Shown in pieces: positions 4,830 through 5,052 of a DNA stretch of 5,052 bases. The notes beneath the pieces were generated by a model. It did not search any database. It was not told where the DNA came from and saw only the letters and a program-made list of their open reading frames with translations. A program made the translations under genes and the position numbers. The first letter of the stretch is position 1. Each line of letters starts with the position of its first letter. The DNA lies in assembly GCA_013349695.1 (NCBI GenBank), contig DUZD01000183.1:1-5052 (forward strand), read 5' to 3'. Origin of the DNA: Rhodospirillaceae bacterium (GTDB lineage: Bacteria; Pseudomonadota; Alphaproteobacteria; Rhodospirillales; 2-02-FULL-58-16).

Positions 4830-5052
4830 CAGCTCTTCCCGTCGCTGTCGGCGTCGCTCAGGGGTATCCCCAGGAGTTGCGAGACTTTTTTTTGAACCTC
4901 GATGATGGTCTCGGCGTGGCGCAGGCGCCGTTCGAGCTTCGCCTTCTCCCGCTCGAGCCGGGCGACATCCTTGGCCAGGGGGTTGGGGGGCGTCATCTTG
5001 GGGCCGCGCTTGGCCGGAGACAGGCCCTGGAAGGCGCCGGCGGCCCGCTGAC
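4829..5052 (-). CDS. IS3-family transposase OrfA, C-terminal 73 residues
   Basis: Only the 3' end is inside the window; the start and DNA-binding helix-turn-helix are upstream. From 5050 the frame reads 73 codons to TGA at 4831-4829. It contains AKRGPKMTPPNPLAKDVARL, then a charged heptad-like helix (LEREKAKLERRLRHAETIIE) and VQKKVSQLLGIPL. This is the leucine-zipper-type segment through which IS3 OrfA proteins multimerise, and the QKKVSxLLGIPL ending is common in the family. The stop overlaps the orfB ATG by one base. No damage is visible. Confidence 0.85.
   Translation of the reverse strand, partial: QRAAGAFQGLSPAKRGPKMTPPNPLAKDVARLEREKAKLERRLRHAETIIEVQKKVSQLLGIPLSDADSDGKS
4857..4893 (-). 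promoter_or_regulatory. Probable -1 ribosomal frameshift signal (A8 slippery run plus hairpin)
   Basis: On the minus strand eight A residues (4893-4886) lie in orfA as CAA AAA AAA G, giving the slippery heptamer A AAA AAA. A -1 slip there enters the orfB frame, which I read without a stop through to the orfB ATG. Starting 10 nt downstream, 4876-4857 can fold as CTC-GGGG-ATA-CCCC-GAG with a small internal loop, a plausible stimulatory hairpin. IS3-family elements are known to make their active OrfAB transposase by this mechanism. Confidence 0.7.

Larger units (their letters stand above)
3798..5052 (-). mobile_element. IS3-family insertion sequence, 3' part (left end outside the window)
   Basis: The element carries the two overlapping reading frames of IS3-family insertion sequences: the end of orfA, then orfB in the -1 frame. 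The transposase-distal end is placed at 3798 because a TG-starting sequence with TGTC/GACA ends (3798-3816) lies just past the orfB stop, where the terminal inverted repeat should be. The boundary is a proposal, since the matching repeat and target duplication are outside the window. Transcription runs toward the bigR-like unit. Both visible reading frames look intact, so the copy may be active. Confidence 0.85.

Noticed and set aside
3927..4895. Long plus-strand open frame of 322 codons opposite orfB
   Set aside because: It is the antisense shadow of a clear DDE transposase in GC-rich DNA, and its peptide has no recognisable motif.
1..5052. CRISPR arrays, tRNA or rRNA genes, toxin-antitoxin pairs
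   Set aside because: No regularly spaced direct repeats, cloverleaf-like sequences, conserved rRNA stretches or recognisable toxin-antitoxin proteins were seen on either strand.

Overview
The window is GC-rich with AT-rich intergenic stretches. Its gene families (a BigR/SqrR-type ArsR regulator beside a persulfide dioxygenase-rhodanese fusion, an N-terminal pentapeptide-repeat-type membrane protein, an IS3-family element) suggest an alphaproteobacterium, possibly Rhodospirillales. That placement is inferred from gene content and codon use; no rRNA or other taxonomic marker is present.

Layout. (1) 1-531, minus strand: N-terminal part of an exported or membrane-anchored protein whose last visible segment resembles the conserved region preceding pentapeptide repeats. 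(2) 532-961: intergenic, with a promoter-like site, a coding-like fragment lacking a start (605-748) and an AT-rich inverted repeat. (3) 962-1788, plus strand: a 26-codon ORF overlapping by GTGA the start of an unrecognised 249-residue protein. (4) 1852-3386, minus strand: a two-gene sulfur unit. A BigR/SqrR-like repressor with the paired cysteines of the persulfide-sensing group is followed by an ETHE1-type persulfide dioxygenase fused to a rhodanese domain. The 249-residue gene and this unit converge at 1789-1851. (5) 3414-3797: intergenic, with a candidate BigR/SqrR operator next to the regulator, a repeat-like stretch, a possible gene remnant and a strong palindrome. (6) 3798-5052, minus strand: the 3' part of an IS3-family element, with the end of orfA, a probable -1 frameshift site and a complete orfB with a DD(35)E triad.

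How the genes work together. Regulator and enzyme read as a self-contained sulfide/persulfide detoxification module. When reactive sulfur links the two sensor cysteines, the repressor should release its operator; the fusion enzyme then oxidises glutathione persulfide to sulfite and its rhodanese domain moves sulfane sulfur between thiols. No sulfide:quinone oxidoreductase or sulfur transporter lies in the window. The IS ends about 350 bp upstream of the candidate operator and points toward the unit.

I see no CRISPR array, tRNA, rRNA, defence island or clearly new multi-gene system. The most original signals are the coupled 26-codon ORF with its orphan partner, the operator-regulator-enzyme set, and the IS frameshift signal.
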